From NCBI GenBank assembly GCA_007120815.1, contig SKMY01000130.1:1-11211 (forward strand): a stretch of 11,211 nucleotides of DNA. Reading direction: 5' to 3'. The first letter of the stretch is position 1. Each line of letters starts with the position of its first letter. Below the pieces are notes generated by a model. It was not told the DNA's origin. It made no database searches and saw only the letters and a program-made list of their open reading frames with translations. Made by a program: the position numbers and the translations under genes. This stretch comes from Syntrophomonadaceae bacterium. Lineage in GTDB: Bacteria; Bacillota_D; Dethiobacteria; DTU022; UBA8154. This document shows, in pieces, positions 1-7,006 of the stretch.

Positions 1-722
1 ATGTCTTCGGCATCGCCTATCCCATCCAGGGGAAATAATTCCCGGTTGGTGGTAGACGCCAGCATTCGTACAGTACCTTCATCACCGATCAATTCATTTG
101 TAATGGAAAAGGCGCCCGCCGGCAGGCCGTTAACACTCAGCCCGCTCATAAAATCTTCTTGGTGATAGTTCACTTCGGCAAGGGCCCCGGAATCCAGGTT
201 GCCGGCGAATTTCATGAACTCGGTGGCCCGGGCCAGCATGTCTTCCCCCAGGGGAATGTTAATCCCGCTGAGCTGCTGGGAGGTGTCTATTTCACCATCT
301 AAGCCGGGGAGCCAGCCCATGAGGCGCATCCCGTTGGCATTGGTGAGGTACCCCGCCGAGTCCCTAACGAAGGAACCGTCACGGGTAAAATAGTTCTGCT
401 GGCCGTCGCTGACAACGAAAAAGCCGCTGCCTTCTACGGCCATATCTGTTTCCTGGCCGGTGCTCTCGATGGAGCCCTGGGTGTGGTTGGTATTGATAGA
501 AGACATGCTCATCCCTAATCCAACCTGCATGGGGTTTACCCCGCCCCGGCCGGCGAAGGGCGCCGTGGCACCTCTTAAGGTTTGACTGAATACTTCCTGG
601 AAACGAACGGACTCTGCCTTGTAGCCTACCGTGTTCACGTTGGCTATGTTATTCCCTACCACGTCCAGCTTGGTCTGGTGATTCTGAAGGCCGGAAATGG
701 CGGAGGAAAGTGATCGCAGCAT
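1..722 (-). CDS. flgE: Flagellar hook protein FlgE, 3' end beyond the window
   Basis: Hook subunit that polymerises under the FlgD cap outside the cell to form the universal joint. 240 codons are visible and the frame runs off the left edge without a stop, so the C-terminal part is missing. The N-terminus reads MLRSLSSAISGLQNHQTKLD, followed by the rod/hook signature GNNIANVNTVGYK (residues 23-35). A Q-T-L-R-G segment and NPMQVGLG (63-70) follow, as in FlgE rather than FlgG or FlgF, and then the EGSGFFVV motif (97-104) typical of the family. The ATG at 720-722 is preceded by AGGAGGT (731-737) with an 8-base gap, so the start is firm. It is the last gene seen in the operon and lies 88 bases after the small flg-operon gene. 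Seen: motifs and SD. Known: family role. FlgF/FlgG is less likely because of the QTLRGA and NPMQVGLG segments. Confidence 0.93.
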   Translation of the reverse strand, partial: MLRSLSSAISGLQNHQTKLDVVGNNIANVNTVGYKAESVRFQEVFSQTLRGATAPFAGRGGVNPMQVGLGMSMSSINTNHTQGSIESTGQETDMAVEGSGFFVVSDGQQNYFTRDGSFVRDSAGYLTNANGMRLMGWLPGLDGEIDTSQQLSGINIPLGEDMLARATEFMKFAGNLDSGALAEVNYHQEDFMSGLSVNGLPAGAFSITNELIGDEGTVRMLASTTNRELFPLDGIGDAED

Positions 723-810
723 GGTTTTTGACCTCCTGTCATTCTGTGGTGTGGGCTGCTTCGGTCGGTCCACAGCCCCGGGCATCCCCGGTTAAGAGGT
801 CCTGCCCGAA

Positions 811-1206
811 CTACTCGACAACTACTGCGCTGTCGATATTGGTGAAAACATGTTCTTTCATCGATTGGCCGTCCATCGCGGTAACGATGGTGCGGTTTTG
901 TACGCCGGCCACGAAGGCCATATCCCGGTATAACAGCAGGGATGAGCGGCACCCTTTGGCTGCGGCCTTGTCTACGGCTTCTTCCAGTTTCTTCATCTCT
1001 TCCGGCTCCAGGTTTATCTCCCGGGACTGCAGGCGCTGTTTTGCATGGGCTGAAAGGTTGAGCCCTTTAGGGGTCCTGGTTTGTTCCAGGACGCCGGCAA
1101 AATTCAAATCCCCTGCATTTTTCTTCGTTTCCGGCGCTTTTTTCTTCACCCCGGAGGAATCCACTTTTGGCGGGTGGATTGGAATATGCACCTTGTTGTG
1201 GGTCAT
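811..1206 (-). CDS. Small flagellar operon protein, TIGR02530-type
   Basis: 131-residue soluble protein found between flgD and flgE in many Firmicutes and some other bacteria, and named only for its place in flagellar operons. Its role is not well defined. Visible features are a basic, low-complexity N-terminus (residues 1-34), the short FAGVLEQ segment (36-42), LNLSAHAKQRLQSREINL (49-66), and a C-terminal part with YRDMAFVAGVQNRTIVTAMDG (93-113), which is the most typical stretch of the family. No signal peptide or membrane segment is seen. The ATG at 1204-1206 follows AGGGGG with about 7 bases between. It lies 26 bases after flgD, so the two are surely co-transcribed. Position suggests a part in hook assembly or its control, which is inference from context only. 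Confidence 0.85.
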   Translation of the reverse strand: MTHNKVHIPIHPPKVDSSGVKKKAPETKKNAGDLNFAGVLEQTRTPKGLNLSAHAKQRLQSREINLEPEEMKKLEEAVDKAAAKGCRSSLLLYRDMAFVAGVQNRTIVTAMDGQSMKEHVFTNIDSAVVVE

Positions 1207-1232
1207 GGCTGTTCCCCCTTCATTCTGGCAGG

Positions 1233-1694
1233 CTATTCCGCTTCTGGCCCTGCTTCCTTGTGACCGCTTCCTGAGACCATGGATACCGAACCGATGGGGT
1301 ATTCCCTGCCGTTTACCGTCAGGAGAGGGCTGCCGCCTTGCAGGCGGACGGCCGTGACTTCACCGCGCACTTCTGTGCCGTCTCCGGTTTTTACCTCCAC
1401 CGTCCTGTTCAGCATGCCCAGGGCCTGGCTGTGGGCCTGTTGGACCGCAAAATTTTCCACGGTTTTCTGCAGCTGGATGAGTCGTTCCATGGTGGTAAAC
1501 TGGGCTACCTGGGTCATGAAGTCGCCCATATCCCCGCCCCCGCTAAAGGGGTCCTGGTAACGCATTTGGGTAATCAGGAGCTTCAAAAAGGTATCGGAAC
1601 CCAGGTCTTTCATGGAGTTGTTTGCTGGCTGGGTGTCCTTCTGGTGATAGGTCTCGTTGGGACCGGCACCACCGGCTGCACCGATTTCTGTCAA
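1233..1694 (-). CDS. flgD: Flagellar hook-cap / hook assembly scaffold protein FlgD
   Basis: FlgD is exported and sits as a cap at the tip of the growing hook, where it helps FlgE subunits fold in. The diagnostic N-terminal segment TFLKLLITQMRYQDPF (residues 35-50 with the start used here) is followed by FMTQVAQFTTMERL, both hallmarks of FlgD. The short C-terminal part (KTGDGTEVRGEVTAVRL) resembles the start of the Tudor/Ig-like region, but the protein is short, as in Bacillus. The start is uncertain. TTG at 1692-1694 has GAGGTG 6 bases upstream and gives 153 residues. GTG at 1701-1703 gives 156. ATG at 1737-1739 gives 168 and overlaps fliK by 14 bases but has no well-spaced SD and would add an unconserved MSWCNTKK leader. 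The TTG start is preferred on the SD. Confidence 0.9.
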   Translation of the reverse strand: MTEIGAAGGAGPNETYHQKDTQPANNSMKDLGSDTFLKLLITQMRYQDPFSGGGDMGDFMTQVAQFTTMERLIQLQKTVENFAVQQAHSQALGMLNRTVEVKTGDGTEVRGEVTAVRLQGGSPLLTVNGREYPIGSVSMVSGSGHKEAGPEAE

Positions 1695-1725
1695 CTCAAA
1701 CACCTCGCTTCCGCGTTTCTTCGTG

Positions 1726-3234
1726 TTACACCAGGACATTCACCCTCTGCCGCCCAGATGATTCATCCCCTGGCAGGATGTCCCGCTGTAGTGAGGCCGG
1801 AGGAGAGGGATCCCTGTGCGTGTCCGCTTTTTCTGCTGTTTCTCCGTCGAAACCGGAACCATCCCGGCTTCCGTCTCCCACGGAGACATGGAATTCGTCT
1901 ACGTTTAAATCCATCTGCAGAAATCGCTGCCTGAGACTATCCAGCTGGCTCTCGATCAGGTCCTTAACAGCCACGTTTTGGGTCTGGATTTCCGCTGAAA
2001 GCACGCCCTGGATGCGGCGCATCCGGATGAAAACTTCCCCTAACATTTCGGGATGAAGCCGGACGCGGAGCTCCTGTCCACCGGGACGGTTAAACAGGTG
2101 CATCTGTTCCACGATCTGACCCAGCACGTTATGAGGGTGAACGTGGGTGTGAAACGGGAGGGCTGAGCTTTGTGGCGTCACCGGACCGGACCGGCTGTTT
2201 GCTGAGGCCAGGATGTCATCCCCATGCCGAAACAGGTTGGAAAAAGTCGGCCTGCCGGTATCCAATCCCGAAAACTTTTCCTCCAGTTGTTCAGCGGGCA
2301 GGGCCTGGAAAAACCCCGGCTGATCAGCGGCATCTTTAGGGCCCAGCAGCAAGGAGCGTAAAAACTGCTCCACCCGGTCGATCATGGAAGATACGGGTTG
2401 TTCCGCCATGGAAGATACGGGTAATTGAGCCCTTTCTTCAGCGGGCGCGATATCGTGAGCGTCAAAAAAGGCCTTGATCTCCTGGAGCGCCTTTTGAGGC
2501 AGCTCATCAAGGGAGCGCCCTTCCCGCCAACTGGAAACCAGCAGCGCTGCAGCTTGAGGGGACAGGTTCCCGCTCCTTATCCCTTCAGAAAGGTGGGCAG
2601 GGTGATTCGTTGCTTCCACTGCCCTGCCGTTGACCACGCCTTCCAGAAGGGTGAGCAAGCCCTGGGGCAAGGTTTTACTGGCGGCTGCCTGGTTCCCCTG
2701 GGAGCCGATGATTTCAAAGGCAGGTGCCCGGTTCTGCACCTCTTCCGGTGATAGCTTGCCCTGGATGATGTTTTCTTCTATCAGGCCCGCTAACAACTTT
2801 TGAGCCAACTCCCGGCCGGCAGCGTCCATACCGTTCCATGCCTGAATAAGTTCTTCCGGCACCTCTTTGGCCAGCAGGTGGTTCAAAGAACCCGCAGGGC
2901 TGCCTTCCATGCCGGGCAGCTTTGTCTCCAGGACATCTTCCATCAAGAAAAACAGGATCCAGGGGATGCGTTCAAACCCATCCTCTCCTAAAAGCGCTGC
3001 CAGAGCCTCTTTCAGGTCTGAATCTTCACCAGATAGCGGCATTTCTCCAATGGTTTCGCCTTTGGGTTTGCCGGGCACCGCTGAGTCGGCCAGCGCTTTT
3101 TGCTGGTTTTGCATCGTTCCCAGGGCTTGCAAGATTTCTTCAAAGGAATGGGTTCCCGGTTCCGAAGACAGCCCGCTGCCGGGTGTTCCCCCTTGCCCCA
3201 TGTTGATCACCGCTGCAATGATATCAGTTTTCAC
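1726..3234 (-). CDS. fliK: Flagellar hook-length control protein FliK
   Basis: FliK is a secreted molecular ruler that measures the hook and switches the export gate from rod/hook to filament substrates. At 502 residues it is in the usual 400-550 range. The N-terminal two thirds are variable and rich in Ala, Gln, Gly and Pro, as expected for the ruler part. The conserved C-terminal hook domain (about 361-455) contains HPHNVLGQIVEQMHLFNRPG, then ELRVRLHPEMLGEVFIRM and a helix ending DSLRQRFLQMDLNVDEFHV. A hydrophilic tail of about 45 residues follows. The start is GTG (3232-3234), with AAGGAGG 12 bases upstream. That spacing is long, but no closer in-frame start exists upstream. An 8-residue internal repeat (PVSSMAEQ/PVSSMIDR) is present. 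fliK lies 36 bases after fliJ. No separate ylxF/motE-like gene lies between fliJ and fliK, unlike Bacillus subtilis. Confidence 0.92.
   Translation of the reverse strand: MKTDIIAAVINMGQGGTPGSGLSSEPGTHSFEEILQALGTMQNQQKALADSAVPGKPKGETIGEMPLSGEDSDLKEALAALLGEDGFERIPWILFFLMEDVLETKLPGMEGSPAGSLNHLLAKEVPEELIQAWNGMDAAGRELAQKLLAGLIEENIIQGKLSPEEVQNRAPAFEIIGSQGNQAAASKTLPQGLLTLLEGVVNGRAVEATNHPAHLSEGIRSGNLSPQAAALLVSSWREGRSLDELPQKALQEIKAFFDAHDIAPAEERAQLPVSSMAEQPVSSMIDRVEQFLRSLLLGPKDAADQPGFFQALPAEQLEEKFSGLDTGRPTFSNLFRHGDDILASANSRSGPVTPQSSALPFHTHVHPHNVLGQIVEQMHLFNRPGGQELRVRLHPEMLGEVFIRMRRIQGVLSAEIQTQNVAVKDLIESQLDSLRQRFLQMDLNVDEFHVSVGDGSRDGSGFDGETAEKADTHRDPSPPASLQRDILPGDESSGRQRVNVLV
2383..2422. repeat. Short in-frame direct repeat inside fliK
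   Basis: The 16-base word CATGGAAGATACGGGT (plus strand) occurs at 2383-2398 and again at 2407-2422, a period of 24 bases. It encodes the doubled PVSSM pentapeptide in the variable ruler region of FliK. The identity at DNA level suggests a fairly recent slippage duplication that keeps the frame. Confidence 0.8.
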
Positions 3235-3270
3235 GGATAATTTTCACCTCCTTCCCTGACAGATGTACCT

Positions 3271-3753
3271 TCAGTCTGTTTCATCACCACCCTGGCAGGG
3301 TTCATCGGCGCTTTGGCGTAAATAGCTGTACAGGGAGAACTCATCGTTTACCCGCTGTTCTCTCAGCCTCTCATCTTCATTGTATTCCGAAAGCGCCTTT
3401 TCCTTAAGCTTTTCCAGCATGCGGCATTTCTGCCAGTGCTCGACAACAACCTTTCTCTGGGAATCCATTTTCTTTTTGCTGTGGTACAGCTTTTGACTGG
3501 AATGGATTAAATCTTTTTCCAGCTGGTTGTGGTATGTATCGATATATAAAAGGGTATAAACATCCAGCCCCTGTGCCTGCCCCTGCTGCTCCCGGTGAAA
3601 TTCCACAAGGCGCTGCTGGGCCGTTTGGATCTGCTCCAGTTCCGTCTGGGCACTTTGGTGTTCTTTAAGCTTGCGGGCCAGTTCTTCCTGGGCCATCTTT
3701 TTCTGGTCTTCCCGGTATTCCAGGAGCTTTTGCAGCTTGAAATTAAAACCCAT
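3271..3753 (-). CDS. fliJ: Flagellar export chaperone FliJ
   Basis: FliJ is the small coiled-coil stalk of the type III export ATPase. It inserts into the FliI ring and contacts the export gate FlhA. The protein of 160 residues starts MGFNFKLQKLLEYREDQKK, the classic FliJ opening (F-x-F-x-L-Q-x-L-L-x-Y-R). It is almost wholly charged heptad-like helix with many Glu, Lys and Gln, and carries YHSKKKMDSQRKVVVEHW in the second helix. An upstream in-frame ATG would add seven residues (MFYTGGQA), but GGGAGG at 3761-3766 stands 7 bases before the ATG at 3751-3753, so the shorter form is chosen. It follows fliI after about 100 bases that hold a stem-loop, a gap that is unusually wide for this operon. 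Length and composition match the family (about 145-160 residues). Confidence 0.9.
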   Translation of the reverse strand: MGFNFKLQKLLEYREDQKKMAQEELARKLKEHQSAQTELEQIQTAQQRLVEFHREQQGQAQGLDVYTLLYIDTYHNQLEKDLIHSSQKLYHSKKKMDSQRKVVVEHWQKCRMLEKLKEKALSEYNEDERLREQRVNDEFSLYSYLRQSADEPCQGGDETD

Positions 3754-3789
3754 GGCCTGTCCTCCCGTATAAAACATGGTGTAACCACA

Positions 3790-3840
3790 AAGGCTCCTAT
3801 CTATATTTTCGCCACAAAACGGCAGATGTTAAGGAGCCCT
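3790..3840 (-). other. Stem-loop between fliI and fliJ
   Basis: The plus-strand arms GGCTCCT (3792-3798) and AGGAGCC (3832-3838) are exact inverted complements. In the minus-strand RNA the stem can be lengthened to about 9 pairs by A-U and G-U pairing, and it closes a loop of about 33 bases. There is no U-run directly after it, so it is not a good terminator. The arm near fliJ contains an AGGAG word. It may stabilise or process the mRNA, or tune fliJ translation; this is inference. Confidence 0.45.
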
Positions 3841-3854
3841 GGGCCAATAACCCG

Positions 3855-5183
3855 CTACTCAATTAATTTTAATGCCTCCATCTCCTTATTGCTTTCCTCC
3901 CAGGAAACCGACTCTGTAATGGCCTGGCGCAAGAAGTCGCTTAAGCGGTCCCGGTATTCAATGGACCGATCAACCCTGGGATTGCTTCCCCTGACATAGG
4001 CACCGATGTTAATCAGATCTTCCGAGTCTTTGTAGGTGGAAAGCAGTTCTCGGATCTGCGAAGCCTGCTCCTGGTGCCGTCTGTCGGTGATAACGGGCAT
4101 CAACCTGCTGGCGCTGTTTAGAAGATCGATAGCCGGATAGTGGTTTTTGGCCGCCAGGTCACGGCTCAGCACAATGTGGCCGTCCAGGATGCTGCGCACC
4201 GCATCGGAGATCGGCTCGTTCATGTCATCACCGTCTACCAGCACGGAATAAAAACCGGTGATGGACCCCTCACCGGCCGTGCCCGAGCGTTCCAACACCC
4301 GGGGCAGCGCGGCAAATACGGAGGGCGTATAACCCTTGGTTGCCGGCGGTTCCCCGATGGCCAGACCGATTTCCCTAAGAGCGGTAGCAAATCGGGTCAC
4401 CGAGTCCATCATGAGGATCACTTTCAAGCCGCGGCTGCGATAGTACTCGGCTATAGTGGTGGAAACCAGGGCCGCTTTTACCCGCTCCAGGGCGGGACGG
4501 TCTGATGTAGACACCACAACAACCGAACGTTTTAAGCCTTCCGTCCCCAAGTCGTTTTTAATAAAGTCCATCACTTCGCGGCCGCGCTCCCCCACCAGCC
4601 CGATCACACTAACATCTGCTTCGCTGTAGCGGGCGATCATCCCCAAAAGGGTGCTTTTCCCCACGCCGCTGCCGGAAAAAATCCCGACGCGCTGCCCCTG
4701 GCCGCAGGTCAACACCGTATCAAGGGCCCGAATCCCCGTCACCATGACATCCTTGATGGGCGTTCGTTCCATGGGGTTTGGCGGTTCATTCTCCACTGGA
4801 ACTTCCGTTAAGTCGCCGCTGAGTTCATCGCCCATGATAGGGCGGCCCAGGCCGTCTAACACCTTGCCCAAAAGACCCGGTCCAACCTGTACAGAAAAAG
4901 GCCGGCCGGTGGCTTCGACGCGGCACCCGGGACCAATCCCGCTGATATTACCCAGAGGCATTAAAAGAGCGCGTCCCTGTCGAAAACCCACTACCTCGGC
5001 CAACACAGGATCCCTGTTGGAATTCACTTCAACCCGGCACACTTCCCCCACATAGGGACGCAGGCCGCTGACTTCCATAACCAGGCCGATTACCTGGGTC
5101 ACCCGACCCCTTATTTTTACAGCCGGGTAAGCCCAAATGTCCTGGTAGTACCTGGAACAATTAATTGGCTTTGCGTCCAGCAA
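3855..5183 (-). CDS. fliI: Flagellum-specific ATP synthase / export ATPase FliI
   Basis: FliI is a hexameric F1-beta-like ATPase at the cytoplasmic base that helps unfold and feed export substrates. The sequence contains GRVTQVIGLVMEVSG (residues 26-40), the Walker A loop GSGVGKST (171-178), IGLVGERGREV (194-204), Walker B VILMMD (255-260) followed by SVTRFA, and a C-terminus FLRQAITESVSWEESNKEM typical of the family. The start used is TTG at 5181-5183, which gives 442 residues (family about 435-457) and has GGGGG 5 bases upstream. The frame is open upstream to TTG/ATG codons at 5217-5222, but these lack a well-spaced SD and would add a spurious hydrophobic leader encoded by a T7-G5 run. Only the start is in doubt. 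It lies 70 bases after fliH. Confidence 0.95.
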   Translation of the reverse strand: MLDAKPINCSRYYQDIWAYPAVKIRGRVTQVIGLVMEVSGLRPYVGEVCRVEVNSNRDPVLAEVVGFRQGRALLMPLGNISGIGPGCRVEATGRPFSVQVGPGLLGKVLDGLGRPIMGDELSGDLTEVPVENEPPNPMERTPIKDVMVTGIRALDTVLTCGQGQRVGIFSGSGVGKSTLLGMIARYSEADVSVIGLVGERGREVMDFIKNDLGTEGLKRSVVVVSTSDRPALERVKAALVSTTIAEYYRSRGLKVILMMDSVTRFATALREIGLAIGEPPATKGYTPSVFAALPRVLERSGTAGEGSITGFYSVLVDGDDMNEPISDAVRSILDGHIVLSRDLAAKNHYPAIDLLNSASRLMPVITDRRHQEQASQIRELLSTYKDSEDLINIGAYVRGSNPRVDRSIEYRDRLSDFLRQAITESVSWEESNKEMEALKLIE

Positions 5184-5253
5184 GACCACCCCCAAAAAAA
5201 GGAGATGGAGTTTCCGCATCAACCCACTGCGAAAGCTCTTCTCGTGTTGTTAA

Positions 5254-6000
5254 CTACTGTTTTTGTGAAGCGGTTTGAAGAAGCTGTTGTCCTAACAAGT
5301 GGAGTTCACGGAACAAGAAAAACTCCACTTCGGCATCTTCTGATGCAACCAGGCAGCTGCCGGAAGGAATAATTTCATCTGCCTCAATAAGCAGGCTGGA
5401 TCCATTTTTGATTAACCCTTTTAGCGCGCCGAGATACTGGCGGCATATTTTTTCATTTTCAGGATGAACCTTTAGAACAATCTCTTTTCCAGATGGGAGC
5501 GCTTCCAGGCTCCTGGAGATCATGGACACAATAACCTGGGGGGTCAGCTCTATTTTGCAGTGGAGCAGCTTTTCCGCCAGGTTGATACAGATTTGTATGA
5601 TGTCGGATTCAGCGCCGTCCAGCAGTTCTTCCCGGGCTGCGTGGGCCTCTTTTAAGATGGCTTCCGCTTCTTTTTTAAGTTTACCGGCTTCGGCTTCTCC
5701 TTTTTTTAGGGCTTCTTTGTACCCCTTTTCCCAGGCCTTTTTACGAATGGTTTCCGCCTCTTTTTCCACCTGCACAAGGGCGTCTTGACGAATTTTTTCT
5801 GCTTCCTGGCGTGCCCTGTCCAGGACGCGTTTTTCCTTTTCCCGGATGGCCTGATCCATCTCTTCACGGGTTAACACAGGAGGCCTTTCCGTCTCGGGAC
5901 CGGAACCGGGCTCCCCATGGGCCTGCTCAGTTGGGGGCCGGTACGTTTTCCATCCTTTCACATCCAAACCCCTCAGGATCCGGTTAGACGATGATGGCAT
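5254..6000 (-). CDS. fliH: Flagellar export ATPase regulator FliH
   Basis: FliH forms the peripheral stalk that binds FliI, keeps it in check and tethers it to the C ring. At 248 residues it has the expected layout. A variable, Pro-rich N-terminus (about 1-45) is followed by a long Ala/Glu/Lys-rich helix (about 46-128) with heptad-like repeats such as ARQEAEKIRQDALVQVEKEA. A globular C-terminal domain includes IIQICINLAEKLL, VLKVHPENEKI and the SGSCLVASEDAEVE stretch equivalent to the family G-G-C-I-V-E-T motif. The ATG at 5998-6000 follows GGTGGAG closely and overlaps the fliG end by 17 bases. An ATG 39 bases further upstream lacks a good SD and would read MKLERSSSRGVEK over conserved fliG sequence, so it is rejected. 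The stop is TAG. Confidence 0.92.
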   Translation of the reverse strand: MPSSSNRILRGLDVKGWKTYRPPTEQAHGEPGSGPETERPPVLTREEMDQAIREKEKRVLDRARQEAEKIRQDALVQVEKEAETIRKKAWEKGYKEALKKGEAEAGKLKKEAEAILKEAHAAREELLDGAESDIIQICINLAEKLLHCKIELTPQVIVSMISRSLEALPSGKEIVLKVHPENEKICRQYLGALKGLIKNGSSLLIEADEIIPSGSCLVASEDAEVEFFLFRELHLLGQQLLQTASQKQ

Positions 6001-6994
6001 CTTCTCCACCCCTCGAGATGATGATCTCTCCAGTTTCATCCAGGCGCCGAATCAGACCAACGATACGCTGCTGGGCCTCTTCCACTTCACGCAGCCGGAC
6101 AGGCCCCATAAAATCGAGATCCTCCTTAAGCATCTCCGCCGCCCGCTTGGAAAGATTGCGGAATATTCTTTCCTTAACCTCTTCGCTGGATCCCTTAAGT
6201 GCCTTGGCCAGTTCCTTGCTGTCCACCTCTCGGACCACCCGCTGGATAGAGGCATCATCCAGGGTGATGATATCCTCGAAGATAAACATTCGCGCCCGGA
6301 TTTCATCGGCTAATTCAGCATCTTCTTTTTCCAGCTCTTCCAGGATCAGTTTTTCCGAACCCCGATCAACGCTGTTAAGAATATCAACAACGGTATCCAC
6401 CCCGCCAGCCTGGGTAAAATCCTGCTGAAAAATAGTGGACAGTTTATCCCGAAGCACCGACTCCACCTCTTTTAGGATTTCCGGGGATGTGCGGTCCATT
6501 ATGGCGATCCGGCGGGCAATATCGGCCCTCATCTCTTCGGGGAGCTCTGAAAGCACCGTGGCCGACTGGCTGGAATCCAGGTAAGACAATATCAGGGCAA
6601 TGGTCTGAGGGTGTTCCCTGCTGATCAAGTTCACCAGCTGCTTGGGATCGGTGTGGCGAACAAAGGTAAAGGGTTTAACTTTTACCTGCTCTTTGAGCCG
6701 TTTAATAATTTCCGTCGCCTTGTGGTGCCCCAGGGTCTTTTCCAGGAGATCCTTGGCATAATCTACGCCGCCTTCCAGCATAAACTGCTGGGCCTGTCCC
6801 AAAAGTAAAAACTCCTCCATTATCTCATCGCGGGTTTCCTTATCCACGCGGCTCAAGTTGGCGATCTCCATGGTGACGCCTTCAATTTCCTCTTCGGAGA
6901 ATTGTTTCAAGATACGGGATGACATCTCCGGCCCTAACGCCATAAGCAGGACGGCGGCTTTTTTCTTTCCATTTACCTTCTCAGTTTTTACCAT
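5984..6994 (-). CDS. fliG: Flagellar motor switch protein FliG
   Basis: FliG is the C-ring protein that binds FliF and, through its C-terminal charged helix, interacts with the stator to make torque. At 336 residues it has the three family domains. The N-terminal FliF-binding part contains GKKKAAVLLMALG (9-21). The middle domain carries the EHPQ motif (127-130) followed by TIALILSYLD. The C-terminal domain contains MFIFEDIITLDDASIQRVVREV and a helix rich in Lys, Glu and Arg (SSEEVKERIFRNLSKRAAEML). The second ATG (6992-6994) is chosen because GGGAGG (7002-7007) lies 7 bases before it; the ATG two codons earlier would be only one base from the SD. This SD overlaps the fliF stop codon, so the genes are probably translationally coupled. 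Confidence 0.96.
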   Translation of the reverse strand: MVKTEKVNGKKKAAVLLMALGPEMSSRILKQFSEEEIEGVTMEIANLSRVDKETRDEIMEEFLLLGQAQQFMLEGGVDYAKDLLEKTLGHHKATEIIKRLKEQVKVKPFTFVRHTDPKQLVNLISREHPQTIALILSYLDSSQSATVLSELPEEMRADIARRIAIMDRTSPEILKEVESVLRDKLSTIFQQDFTQAGGVDTVVDILNSVDRGSEKLILEELEKEDAELADEIRARMFIFEDIITLDDASIQRVVREVDSKELAKALKGSSEEVKERIFRNLSKRAAEMLKEDLDFMGPVRLREVEEAQQRIVGLIRRLDETGEIIISRGGEDAIIV

Positions 6995-7006
6995 GAACAT
7001 GCCTCC

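Noticed and set aside
3507..3788. 93-codon frame overlapping fliJ, with AGGAG before a GTG
   Set aside because: It lies in another frame of fliJ, its product is rich in Trp, Arg and Lys with no family likeness, and fliJ is certain there.
5184..5222. N-terminal extension of FliI resembling a signal or lipoprotein leader
   Set aside because: It comes only from taking the longest open frame. There is no well-spaced SD before 5217-5222, the protein is cytoplasmic, and the TTG at 5183 gives the normal family length.
5164..5256. Read-through of the fliH TAG would add about 30 codons before TAA, raising the thought of a recoded stop
   Set aside because: An open run of that length is expected by chance in roughly a quarter of cases, FliH is already complete at the TAG, and no recoding signal is visible.
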